Part shown: one piece after another, positions 15,433-22,777 of the stretch
How the letters are laid out: every line of letters begins with the position of its first letter
Position numbering within the stretch: the first letter of the stretch is position 1
NCBI GenBank assembly: GCA_963715995.1
Contig: OY970283.1
Coordinates: forward strand, 1,922,001-1,986,000
Direction of reading: 5' to 3'
DNA length: 64,000 nucleotides
Origin: DATBDN01 sp963715995
GTDB taxonomy: Bacteria > Actinomycetota > Thermoleophilia > Solirubrobacterales > Thermoleophilaceae
The notes under the pieces: model-generated
Database searches by the model: none
Seen by the model: the letters and a program-made list of their open reading frames with translations, nothing else
What the model was told of the DNA's origin: nothing
Made by a program: the position numbers and the translations under genes

Positions 15433-16582
15433 GCGGCTGGACCGCCTCGCGCCCTACCTGTTCGCGGAGCTGGAGCGCAAGATCTCCGAGAAGCAGGCAC
15501 AGGGCGTAGATGTGATCAGCCTCGGCATCGGCGACCCCGACACCCCTTCGCCGGGCGAGGTCGTGGGCGCGTTGGTGGCGGGCGCGGCCGACCCGCGCAC
15601 GCATCAGTACCCATCGAACCGCGGCCGGCCCGAGTTCCGCAACGCGGTCGCCGGCTTCTACGAGCGCCGCTTCGGCGTGACGCTCGATCCGGCCAGCGAG
15701 GTCATCCCGGCGCTCGGCGCCAAGGAGTGCATTTTCAACCTCAACCTCGCGTTCCTCGATCCGGGCACGTGCGCGCTCGCATCCGATCCGGGCTACCCGG
15801 CGTACTCCGGCGGTCCGGTCCTGAGCGGCGCGGAGTACGTCCCGATGCCGCTCGTGCCCGAGCGCCAGTTCGCCCCTGACCTGAGCGCGATCACGCCCGA
15901 GGACGCAAAGCGCGCGCGGCTCATGTTCTTCAACTACCCGAACAACCCGACCGGCGCGGTCGTGCCGGATGGCTTCTTCGAGGAGGTTGTCGCGTTCGCG
16001 CGCGAGCACGACATCCTGGCGGTGCACGACGCTTCCTACACGGAGACCACCTTCGACGGCTACGTCGCTCCGAGCTTCCTCCAGACGCCGGGGGCCAAGG
16101 AGGTCGGCGTCGAGGTCTTCTCGCTGTCGAAGGGCTGGAACATGACGGGCTGGCGCACCGCGGCGATCGTCGGCAACACGGAGGCAGTGGCCGCTTACTG
16201 GAAGCTCAAGACCAACATCGACTCGGGCATGTTCGAGGCGGTGCAGATGGCGACAATCGCGGCGCTGGAGCAGGCGCCGGACTTCCCGCGCGACATGTCG
16301 ATGAAGTACGAGCGCCGCCGCGACATGGTCGTCGGCGCGCTGCGCGAGATCGGCGTCGATGTCACGCCGCCGCGCGGGTCGATCTACATCTGGGCGCCCG
16401 TGCCGGACGGATACACGTCGGCCTCGTACTGCGAGCACGTGCTCGAGGAGGCCGGGGTCGTCATCTCACCGGGTTCGTCCTACGGGCCCAGTGGCGAGGG
16501 GTTCTTCCGCATCTCCCTGACGCTCGAGGACACACGCCTGGCCGAGGCTGTCGAGCGCCTGCGCAGCAGCCTCAGCGGCTGA
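15419..16582 (+). CDS. dapL: LL-diaminopimelate aminotransferase (DapL-type class I PLP aminotransferase)
   Basis: 387 residues, fold-type I aminotransferase. Motifs: SLGIGDPDTPSP near the N-terminus, FFNYPNNPTGAVV, and the PLP lysine in SLSKGWNMTGWRTA (K238). DapL makes LL-diaminopimelate directly from tetrahydrodipicolinate. The assignment over a general alanine/aspartate aminotransferase rests on DapL-like sequence and on coupling to dapF. The GTG 15419 start has GGAGG at 15408-15412 and overlaps the dapF end by 14 nt. It converges with a minus-strand gene, overlapping it by 11 nt. Confidence 0.8.
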   Translation: MKTSERLDRLAPYLFAELERKISEKQAQGVDVISLGIGDPDTPSPGEVVGALVAGAADPRTHQYPSNRGRPEFRNAVAGFYERRFGVTLDPASEVIPALGAKECIFNLNLAFLDPGTCALASDPGYPAYSGGPVLSGAEYVPMPLVPERQFAPDLSAITPEDAKRARLMFFNYPNNPTGAVVPDGFFEEVVAFAREHDILAVHDASYTETTFDGYVAPSFLQTPGAKEVGVEVFSLSKGWNMTGWRTAAIVGNTEAVAAYWKLKTNIDSGMFEAVQMATIAALEQAPDFPRDMSMKYERRRDMVVGALREIGVDVTPPRGSIYIWAPVPDGYTSASYCEHVLEEAGVVISPGSSYGPSGEGFFRISLTLEDTRLAEAVERLRSSLSG

Positions 16583-18314
16583 CCACGCGCAGGGTGGAGT
16601 CCGCGCGCGACTGGCGGCTCAGCAGGTCGCGCGCGAGCACGTGCACGCGGTAGCTGCCTGAGTGAGGCGGCGTCCAGCTGAACGAGTGGACGCCGCGCGG
16701 GAAGTACCAGGTCGGCTGGTACACCACGGTCGAGCCGCGCAGGATCTGGATCGTCAGACAGCTGATCTTGTCGACGCGGATCGAGATGCGCACCGGCCGG
16801 TGGATGCGCGCGCTGCGCGGGCCGAGGATCTTGACCCGCGACGGGCGGTGCAGGTCGGCGTCCCAGGCCTTCGCTTTCGAGCAGTACGCGCCCTCGTGCG
16901 TGCGGTCGCAGAGTCCCTGTGCGAAGTCGCGGATCACGCGCTGGTAGTTCAGGTCGGCCTCGGCCCCGCCGAGCGAGTACAGCGACCACGCGCCCGTGTC
17001 GAGCAGCGGCAGCTCGTGCCGGGCCTCGCGGTCGCCACGAACGAAGAGCGAGTGCGCCGTACGGTCGCCCGAGGCCTGCCAGTAGTCCCACAGCCCGATC
17101 AGCGACTCCAGGAACGCGTTGCCCACGCGCAGGCCACTGTCGAACGAGTAGATGAGGTAGTGGTTGCCGTGCGAGGCCGGGGCGCGGATGCCGGTCGGCG
17201 CGCTGTGGGCGTACACGGGCAGCGCCTGCTTGGCCACCGACAGGTAGTAGGCGGAGTCGTGCTGGCCGGGAGCGGGGGCCGATGGCGCCGGTGCCGCTGT
17301 GGGTGTCGAGCCGCCCGTTGGCTGGGCCGGGCCCGGCTGTGGCGCCTGCTGGGCCTGCTCCTGCTCCTTGAACAGCACCGAGCTGCGCGACAGGGCCGAC
17401 AGCGCGCTGCCGGTGGCTATCCCCGAGACCCACGGCGGCCGGCCGCCGCTGAACGGGAAGTAGTACTCCCACGCGAGGAAGCCGTCGCGCTTCACGGCGG
17501 TTGCGGTCAGGCGGTCGAGCAGGTCGCGGAGCTTGTCGGCCTCGCATGGCGTGCCGGGCTCGGTGTCAATTCCCTTGCACGCGTTGTAGAGCGCGTTCGC
17601 AGCCCCGAAGTTGGCGAGCGGCTGCAGCCGCAGCCCGCTGCCGGGGTAGTACTGAAAGGTGAGCGGGTCGCCCTTGAACTGCACTCGCGGGCCGGCGGCG
17701 ATCCGCCCCGCCGTCGTGCAGGCGGTCTTCTTGTGCGGCACGTGATCGTCACCGCTGGGCGCAGGGGTGGCCGAGGTGCGCGACCACCACTGCGTGTTGC
17801 GCTGGAGCTCCAGGAAGACAGGCTCCATCCGCGACGCCGTCAGGATCCCCCGCGCGGCGAACGAGTTGACAGAGGCGATCACGGCACCGAGTTCCGCGCG
17901 GCGGTTGCCGGCAAGGCGATGCCAGGCGGACTTCGCCTGCGAGTAGACGTCGCCGTAGCTCGAATAGGTCGCACGGGAGAGTTCGCCACGGTCGTAGGCG
18001 CGCCGGAGGGCGCGGCGCACCGAGATGGCGGCGGTTTGGGCGGTTGGGGCTGGGGTCTGCGCGGGCGTGGCCGCTGGCGACGTCGCGGCCGGCGCGCACT
18101 CGTGCGCGTCCAGGCTCACCGGGTTGGTGTCCGCAGCGGGTGGCAGGGCGGGGTCGTCGACCGTCGTCACGTGACCCCCGTCGTAGAGGAGCACGGGCGA
18201 GGCCCCGGCGGGCGCGGCGAAGGCGAACGCCACGGCGCAGGCGAGGGCCGCGACGGAGGCGAGCCCCTTGGCGAAGGCGAGCGCCGCAAGGGTCACTGGT
18301 GTGCGTCTGGCCAT
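16572..18314 (-). CDS. Secreted D-glucuronyl C5-epimerase-like protein
   Basis: 580 residues from ATG 18314, chosen because it opens a signal peptide (LASVAALACAVAFAFAAPAGA); the frame runs further upstream without a sensible N-terminus. A Pro/Ala-rich linker (about 85-115) is followed by helical repeats with aromatic motifs (WEYYFPFSGGRPPWVSGIATG), then HYLIYSFDSGLRVGNAFLES and LLDTGAWSLYSLGGAEADLNYQ, which recall the C-terminal domain of D-glucuronyl C5-epimerases. An Ig-like domain (RPVRISIRVDKISCLTIQI) closes the chain. A role on an extracellular polysaccharide is inferred. The long intergenic repeat lies just upstream of its start. Confidence 0.72.
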   Translation of the reverse strand: MARRTPVTLAALAFAKGLASVAALACAVAFAFAAPAGASPVLLYDGGHVTTVDDPALPPAADTNPVSLDAHECAPAATSPAATPAQTPAPTAQTAAISVRRALRRAYDRGELSRATYSSYGDVYSQAKSAWHRLAGNRRAELGAVIASVNSFAARGILTASRMEPVFLELQRNTQWWSRTSATPAPSGDDHVPHKKTACTTAGRIAAGPRVQFKGDPLTFQYYPGSGLRLQPLANFGAANALYNACKGIDTEPGTPCEADKLRDLLDRLTATAVKRDGFLAWEYYFPFSGGRPPWVSGIATGSALSALSRSSVLFKEQEQAQQAPQPGPAQPTGGSTPTAAPAPSAPAPGQHDSAYYLSVAKQALPVYAHSAPTGIRAPASHGNHYLIYSFDSGLRVGNAFLESLIGLWDYWQASGDRTAHSLFVRGDREARHELPLLDTGAWSLYSLGGAEADLNYQRVIRDFAQGLCDRTHEGAYCSKAKAWDADLHRPSRVKILGPRSARIHRPVRISIRVDKISCLTIQILRGSTVVYQPTWYFPRGVHSFSWTPPHSGSYRVHVLARDLLSRQSRADSTLRVVSR

Positions 18315-18609
18315 CAGCGGTCGATTCTGGCCACCCGATCCCGTCGGCGGCGCAGGTTGAAAGAACCCGTTCGGCGGGGCGTTCGCCGGCCGCGCTCTGC
18401 CGCCGTCCCCGCTCTGCCGCCGGCCCCCGCTCTGCCGCCGGCCGTCCCCTCGCTGCGGTTTGGAACTACCTCGGCCAAGGGGTGGCTGGTCTGGCGCTTG
18501 CGCTCTCCCGCCGGCCATCTCGTCCCCGCCGCCCGCGAAACGCGTCCCCGCGAATCTTCTGGTCACTTTTTCCGGCTATGACCGGTCCAAATGACCAAAA
18601 GTCTCCTCA

Positions 18610-18753
18610 ATGACCGCGACTGTGACGTTGACCACGTATAGCGTGGTCGAGGTCACACTCGATGCCCGACTGGCACCTTCACCCGCGAACCGCGCGGTCA
18701 ACGTGCCACTCGAAGCTCGCGAGTTTTACGTTGAGCCGATATACGCGGCTTAA
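18610..18753 (+). CDS. Possible 47-residue peptide encoded by the repeat core
   Basis: An ATG at 18610 opens a frame of 47 codons ending at TAA 18751, exactly within the third hairpin. The peptide begins MTATVTLTTYSVVEVTLDA and ends AVNVPLEAREFYVEPIYAA. Against copy A the frame is interrupted by two compensating single-base indels, so ends match and the middle differs. Copy A lacks the ATG (GCG) though its frame is also open. No clear ribosome-binding site precedes it. It may be a true small protein, a relic, or a by-product of a structured DNA repeat. Confidence 0.25.
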   Translation: MTATVTLTTYSVVEVTLDARLAPSPANRAVNVPLEAREFYVEPIYAA

Positions 18754-18820
18754 CGTCAATCTCGCGACCATGAGCGGCGCCGCGAGCGACGAGCGAGAGC
18801 GACCAACAGCGGCACCACGA

Positions 18821-18867
18821 GCGAGCACCGATCCCTCTTAGTTGCCCAACGGAGGGTCGGTGCTCGC
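18821..18867 (-). other. Long conserved hairpin in repeat copy B
   Basis: Arms GCGAGCACCGATCCCTC and GAGGGTCGGTGCTCGC pair over 16 bp with a single bulged T, identical to copy A (4330-4376). It lies 172 nt past the stop of the minus-strand epimerase gene (19039), mirroring copy A, which also follows a minus-strand stop. Confidence 0.6.
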
Positions 18868-18888
18868 GAACCACGCCGCTCGAGCCCT

Positions 18889-19038
18889 GACACGCTGGCG
18901 GAGAACACGCCGCCCCGAAAGCACCACCCGAAAACACCCCCATGTCCCCGCCCTGGGGGAGTTTCCGCGGAAACACACGCGGTGACGCGGCCCACGAGGG
19001 CCAGCGCCCCGGTCGCACGGCACAATCGCGGCGACGCC
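18889..19038. other. Intergenic stretch with a 14-bp perfect palindrome
   Basis: About 150 bp between repeat copy B and the epimerase stop with no gene. It contains the perfect palindrome GTTTCCGCGGAAAC (18961-18974), preceded by a C-run and G-run (CCCCC at 18936, GGGGG at 18955) that could pair. It could be an operator or part of transcript termination for the epimerase gene. Nothing decides between these. Confidence 0.35.
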
Positions 19039-20004
19039 CTAGCGCGTCACCGTTGCATCCAGGCCCTCGTCGAAGCTCCGGCCGGTGTAGCCGAGCTCGC
19101 GGCGGGCTTTGTCGTCGCGGAAGGTGATCGTCACGTCGGAGGTCTTGACGAGCTCCTTCATGTTCGGCGGGAAGCCCATCAACGGTCCGATCACCGGCCC
19201 GAGCGGTGCCGAGGCGCGCGCCATCGCCGGCGGGAGCGTCAGTCGCGGTGGCTTCTTGCCGAGCCGCTCGGAGACCTTCGTGAACAGGTCGTCCATAGAG
19301 GCCACCTCGCCGCCGAGCAGGTAGGACTCGCCGGGGAGGCCCTTGTCGTAGGCGAGCACGATCCCGTTGGCCACGTCGTCCACGAACACGAAGTTGAAGC
19401 GGCTCGCCGGGAACATCTTCATCTTGAGCTTTCCGCTGCGCATCTGCTCGATCATGTTCCCGATCTCGGAGTGGTCGCCCGGGCCGTAGACCACGCCCGG
19501 CTGGACGACCACGATCGGCGCTCCGGCCGCCATCCGCTCCTTCACGAGCTCGTGTGAGCGGTACTTCGTCTCGTCGTAGAACGACAGGAAGCCCTCGGAG
19601 AGATCGCGCTCGTAGGTCTCGTCGACGACGGCGCCCTTCGTGTCGCCGAAGACGTTGCCGGTCGACACGTACACGACCTTGCCCACGCCGCTGCTCTGCG
19701 CGGCGTCGAGGATGCGCTCGGTGCCGCCAACGTTCGCGTCCTCCATCGCCGCGCGCTCCTTGGCCGGAATGCCCACCTTGTAGACGGCGCCGATGTGGAA
19801 GACGGCGTCACAGCCCTCGACCCCGCGCTTGATCGCGTCGTCGGAGGCCAGGTCGCCCTCGACCAGTGATACGCCGTCGCCCAGCATCTCCGTGGCCTTG
19901 CTCGGGGTGCGCACCAGGGCGACCACCTCGTCGCCGCGGGCGCGCAGTCGCGTGACCACCCGTGAGCCGATGAACCCCGTACCGCCTGTGACGAATGCCT
20001 TCAT
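19039..20004 (-). CDS. NAD-dependent epimerase/dehydratase (extended SDR), paralogue 1
   Basis: 321 residues from ATG 20004. Rossmann motif VTGGTGFIGSRVV at the N-terminus, DNA-sugar-epimerase-like VVYVSTGNVFGD, an active-site Tyr-x3-Lys in FYDETKYRSHE, and the late motif VQPGVVYGPGD. It resembles the 3-beta-HSD / dihydroflavonol-reductase-like branch of extended SDRs, so the substrate may be a sterol-like, terpenoid or sugar alcohol. It is divergent from hflX with 30 bp between starts. A second epimerase of the same type lies at 21796-22767, on the other side of hflX-dut. Confidence 0.85.
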   Translation of the reverse strand: MKAFVTGGTGFIGSRVVTRLRARGDEVVALVRTPSKATEMLGDGVSLVEGDLASDDAIKRGVEGCDAVFHIGAVYKVGIPAKERAAMEDANVGGTERILDAAQSSGVGKVVYVSTGNVFGDTKGAVVDETYERDLSEGFLSFYDETKYRSHELVKERMAAGAPIVVVQPGVVYGPGDHSEIGNMIEQMRSGKLKMKMFPASRFNFVFVDDVANGIVLAYDKGLPGESYLLGGEVASMDDLFTKVSERLGKKPPRLTLPPAMARASAPLGPVIGPLMGFPPNMKELVKTSDVTITFRDDKARRELGYTGRSFDEGLDATVTR

Positions 20005-20034
20005 GAGCGGGCAGGCTAACGCGCCATATCCTGA

Positions 20035-21363
20035 GTGCAGATGGATCGCGGCCGCAACGGGAAGAACGCTCAGTCGAGCTATGGCGACGGCGTGCGCAAC
20101 CCGCGCGCGCGTCAGCGTGCCCTGTGCATCGCCGTCGCGCCCGAGGAGCCGGATCTGGCCGAGCTCCGTGAGCTGCTGCGGACCGCCGGCGTGGCCTCGA
20201 TGGGGGAGCTGGTCCAGCGGCGCCAGTCGCCGGATGCGGATGCCTATTTCGGCAAGGGCAAGCTCGACGAGCTGAAGCGCGCGATCAAGGACGCCGACGC
20301 CAATCTGGTGGCCGTTGACGACGAGCTCTCGCCGCGCCAGGAGCGCAACCTCGAGGAGGCGGCCGGCGTGCCGGTGATCGACCGGACGGCGATCATCCTC
20401 GACATCTTCGCCGAGCATGCGCACTCGGCCGAGGGCAAGCTCCAGGTGGAGCTGGCCCAGCTCGAGTACAACCTTGCGCGCATGCGCGGCCTGTGGACGC
20501 ACCTCGAGCGCCTGGGCGGCGGCATCGGCACGCGCGGGCCGGGCGAGTCGCAGATCGAGACGGACCGCCGCCTGGCGCGCGACCGCATCGCGGCGCTCAA
20601 GCGGCGCTTGGAGCGGACGCAGTCGACCCGGCGCACGATGCGCGCCGAGCGCGAACGCGCTCACCTGCCGACGGTGGCGCTTGCGGGCTACACGAACGCC
20701 GGCAAGTCGACGCTGCTGAACGCCCTGACCGGCTCCGAGGCGCCGGTGGCCCACCGCCTGTTCCACACGCTCGACCCGATGACGCGCTCGTTCGAGATCT
20801 CGGGCCGGACCTATCTGATCACCGACACCGTCGGCTTCATCCGCAAGCTGCCGCACCAGCTGGTCGACGCGTTCGCGGCCACGCTTCAGGAGACGATCGA
20901 CGCCGACCTGATCCTGCACGTTGTCGACGCGGCGGCTCCCGAGGGCGAGCGCCTGGAGATGATGGCGGCAGTGGACGACACGCTGCGCGAGATCGGTGCC
21001 GACGAGCGCCCGCGGCTGGTCGTGCTGAACAAGGTCGACTTGCTGGACGAAGACGCCGCCGGCGAGCTCCACTTCGGCCACCCGGACGCCGTGCAGGTCT
21101 CGGCGGTGACCGGCGCGGGATTCGACGAGCTGCACGCGGCGATCGAGGAGCGCTTCCGCGCGAGCCTGCTGACCATGGAGCTGCTGCTGCCCTACGACGA
21201 GGGCGGCAGCCTGTCCGAGCTGCACGACGTCGCCGGCGAGATGGAGCGAAGCGACACCGCCGACGGGGTGCGCGTGACGGCGCTGGTCCCGGCCGGGGCG
21301 GCGCAGCGCTTCGAGCGCTTCGCGGTGAACGGCGCTGCGCGCAACGGCCACGAGCCGGGATGA
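20035..21363 (+). CDS. hflX: GTPase HflX
   Basis: 442-residue ribosome-associated GTPase that splits stalled 70S ribosomes. The N-terminal domain carries the typical AYFGKGKLDELK and DDELSPRQERNLE, then LGGGIGTRGPGESQIETDRR, followed by a coiled segment and the G domain: G1 GYTNAGKST, G3 DTVGFIRKLPHQL, G4 NKVD. The start is GTG 20035; ATG 20041 two codons later is an equal choice. Its stop overlaps dut (ATGA), so the two are coupled. Confidence 0.95.
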   Translation: MQMDRGRNGKNAQSSYGDGVRNPRARQRALCIAVAPEEPDLAELRELLRTAGVASMGELVQRRQSPDADAYFGKGKLDELKRAIKDADANLVAVDDELSPRQERNLEEAAGVPVIDRTAIILDIFAEHAHSAEGKLQVELAQLEYNLARMRGLWTHLERLGGGIGTRGPGESQIETDRRLARDRIAALKRRLERTQSTRRTMRAERERAHLPTVALAGYTNAGKSTLLNALTGSEAPVAHRLFHTLDPMTRSFEISGRTYLITDTVGFIRKLPHQLVDAFAATLQETIDADLILHVVDAAAPEGERLEMMAAVDDTLREIGADERPRLVVLNKVDLLDEDAAGELHFGHPDAVQVSAVTGAGFDELHAAIEERFRASLLTMELLLPYDEGGSLSELHDVAGEMERSDTADGVRVTALVPAGAAQRFERFAVNGAARNGHEPG

Positions 21364-21791
21364 GCTTCCGCTTCACGCGGCTGACCGACGGCGCGCTGGC
21401 GCCCACCCGGGCGAATCCAGGCGACGCCGGCTGCGACCTCTATGCCGCCGAGGCTGCCGTGATCGGCCCCGGTGAGCGCGCGAGCGTCGGCACCGGGATC
21501 GCGGTCGAGATCCCGGCCGGCAGCGCCGGCCTCGTGCTGCCGCGCAGCGGGCTGGCCGCGAAGCACGGGATCGCGCTGGTGAATGCCCCGGGCCTGATCG
21601 ACGCGGGCTACCGCGGCGAACTGCGGGTGCTGCTCCTGAACACCGACCGCGGCGAACGCTTCCAGATCGAGCCCGGCGACAGGATCGCCCAGCTCGTGAT
21701 CGTCGAGATCGGGGACTCGGAGCCGGTAGAGGCGGAGTCGCTCGCGGACTCCGCGCGCGGTGCCGGCGGCTTCGGCTCGTCGGGCCGCTGA
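21360..21791 (+). CDS. dut: dUTP pyrophosphatase (trimeric dUTPase)
   Basis: 143-residue trimeric dUTPase that hydrolyses dUTP to dUMP, keeping uracil out of DNA. The motifs are in order: NPGDAGCDLYA (1), PRSGLAAKHGI (2), GLIDAGYRGEL (3), GDRIAQLVI (4), and the glycine-rich C-terminal arm GAGGFGSSGR (5). The ATG 21360 overlaps the hflX stop. The 3' end faces a minus-strand gene with only 4 bp between. Confidence 0.95.
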   Translation: MSFRFTRLTDGALAPTRANPGDAGCDLYAAEAAVIGPGERASVGTGIAVEIPAGSAGLVLPRSGLAAKHGIALVNAPGLIDAGYRGELRVLLLNTDRGERFQIEPGDRIAQLVIVEIGDSEPVEAESLADSARGAGGFGSSGR

Positions 21792-21795
21792 GCGC

Positions 21796-22767
21796 TCAGC
21801 CCGCGCGCAGCTCGGCCAGCCCCTGCTCGCGCGTCTTCACGGGGCGGTAGCCCAGCTCGTCACGGGCGCGGGAGTCGTCGATCGTGCATTCGAGCGCCGA
21901 GACCCAGACGGTGAAGCGCGTGAGCGGTGGGCGATCCTTGCGCCGCAGCAGCTTCCAGGCGGTCTCCGATGCGGCGGCAGCGGCGCGCGCAAGCGGCAGC
22001 GGGAGGGTGCGTGTCGGCGGATCGACGCCCTGGGTGCGGATCAGGTCGCTCACGAACTCGCGGAAGACGACCGGCTCGCCGTCGGTGACGAAGTAGACGC
22101 CGCCCGGCTTCCCGCGCTCGGCCGCCAGCACGAGGCCCTCGACCGTGTTGTCCAGGTGAGTGGTCGCCGTCAGCTGACCCCCGCCGCCGATCCAGGCGAA
22201 CTTGCCCGCCTTGACCATCGACACGATCTCGGGCAGGAGCGTCGTGTCGCCCTTGCCCCAGACGAAGCGCGGGCGCACCACGACCGTTTCGATGCCCTCG
22301 CCGTTCGCGTCGCGCACCGCCTGCTCGGCCTTGGCCTTCGACCACGGGTAGGGGGCGGGGGAGTCGGGTCGCAGCGGAGCCGTCTCGTCCACGTTCACGA
22401 GCGGCTGCCCCGCCATCAGCGCCGCCTCTGTGCCCACGTGCACGAAGCGCGGCACGCCTGCGCCGCGCGCGGCGGCGAGCGCGTTCTTCGTGCCCTGCAC
22501 GGTCACGCGCTCGAACTCGGCCGCGTCCCCGAAGTCCTCGACCTTCGCGGCCGCGTGGTGGAAGACGCCGGCGCCCTGCGCGCCGGCCTGCATGGCCGCG
22601 GTGTCGTCCAGGTCGCCGCGCACGGCCTCGGCGCCGGCAGCCTCGACAGCCGCGGCGGAGCGGTCCGAGCGCGCCAGCGCGCGCACGGTCCAGCCGTCGC
22701 GCACGAGCCTGCGAATGAGCGCACCGCCCACGAAGCCGGAGCCACCAGTGACGAATGCCGTCGGCAC
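21796..22767 (-). CDS. NAD-dependent epimerase/dehydratase (extended SDR), paralogue 2
   Basis: 323 residues from ATG 22767. N-terminal VTGGSGFVGGALIRRLV, DDTAAMQAGAQGAGVFHHAA, VPRFVHVGTEAAL, the YPWSKAKAEQ active-site Tyr/Lys, and RPRFVWGKGDTTLLP are typical of the same 3-beta-HSD-like branch as the protein at 19039-20004. Length and layout match, so these are probably old paralogues. It lies downstream of the two secreted FecR-like-domain genes on the same strand, 10 bp from the second. Substrate unknown. Confidence 0.85.
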   Translation of the reverse strand: MPTAFVTGGSGFVGGALIRRLVRDGWTVRALARSDRSAAAVEAAGAEAVRGDLDDTAAMQAGAQGAGVFHHAAAKVEDFGDAAEFERVTVQGTKNALAAARGAGVPRFVHVGTEAALMAGQPLVNVDETAPLRPDSPAPYPWSKAKAEQAVRDANGEGIETVVVRPRFVWGKGDTTLLPEIVSMVKAGKFAWIGGGGQLTATTHLDNTVEGLVLAAERGKPGGVYFVTDGEPVVFREFVSDLIRTQGVDPPTRTLPLPLARAAAAASETAWKLLRRKDRPPLTRFTVWVSALECTIDDSRARDELGYRPVKTREQGLAELRAG

Positions 22768-22777
22768 GGCCGCGACG

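Larger units (their letters stand above)
18392..18888 (+). repeat. Long intergenic repeat, copy B
   Basis: Second copy of the element at 3928-4460, same orientation. It has three TCTGCCGCCG(G/T)CC units (18395-18447), the CTCGGCCAAGGGGTGGCTGG block (18470-18489), about 70 bp absent from copy A (including TGACCGGTCCAAATGACCAA), the hairpin core with the same stems (18620-18760), the 47-nt hairpin, and one CACGCCGCTCGAGCCC unit. In the core, copy B has lost one C near 18664 and gained one C near 18682, so the intervening frame shifts and is then restored. It lies upstream of the glucuronyl-epimerase-like gene and downstream of the epimerase gene ending at 19039. Confidence 0.85.
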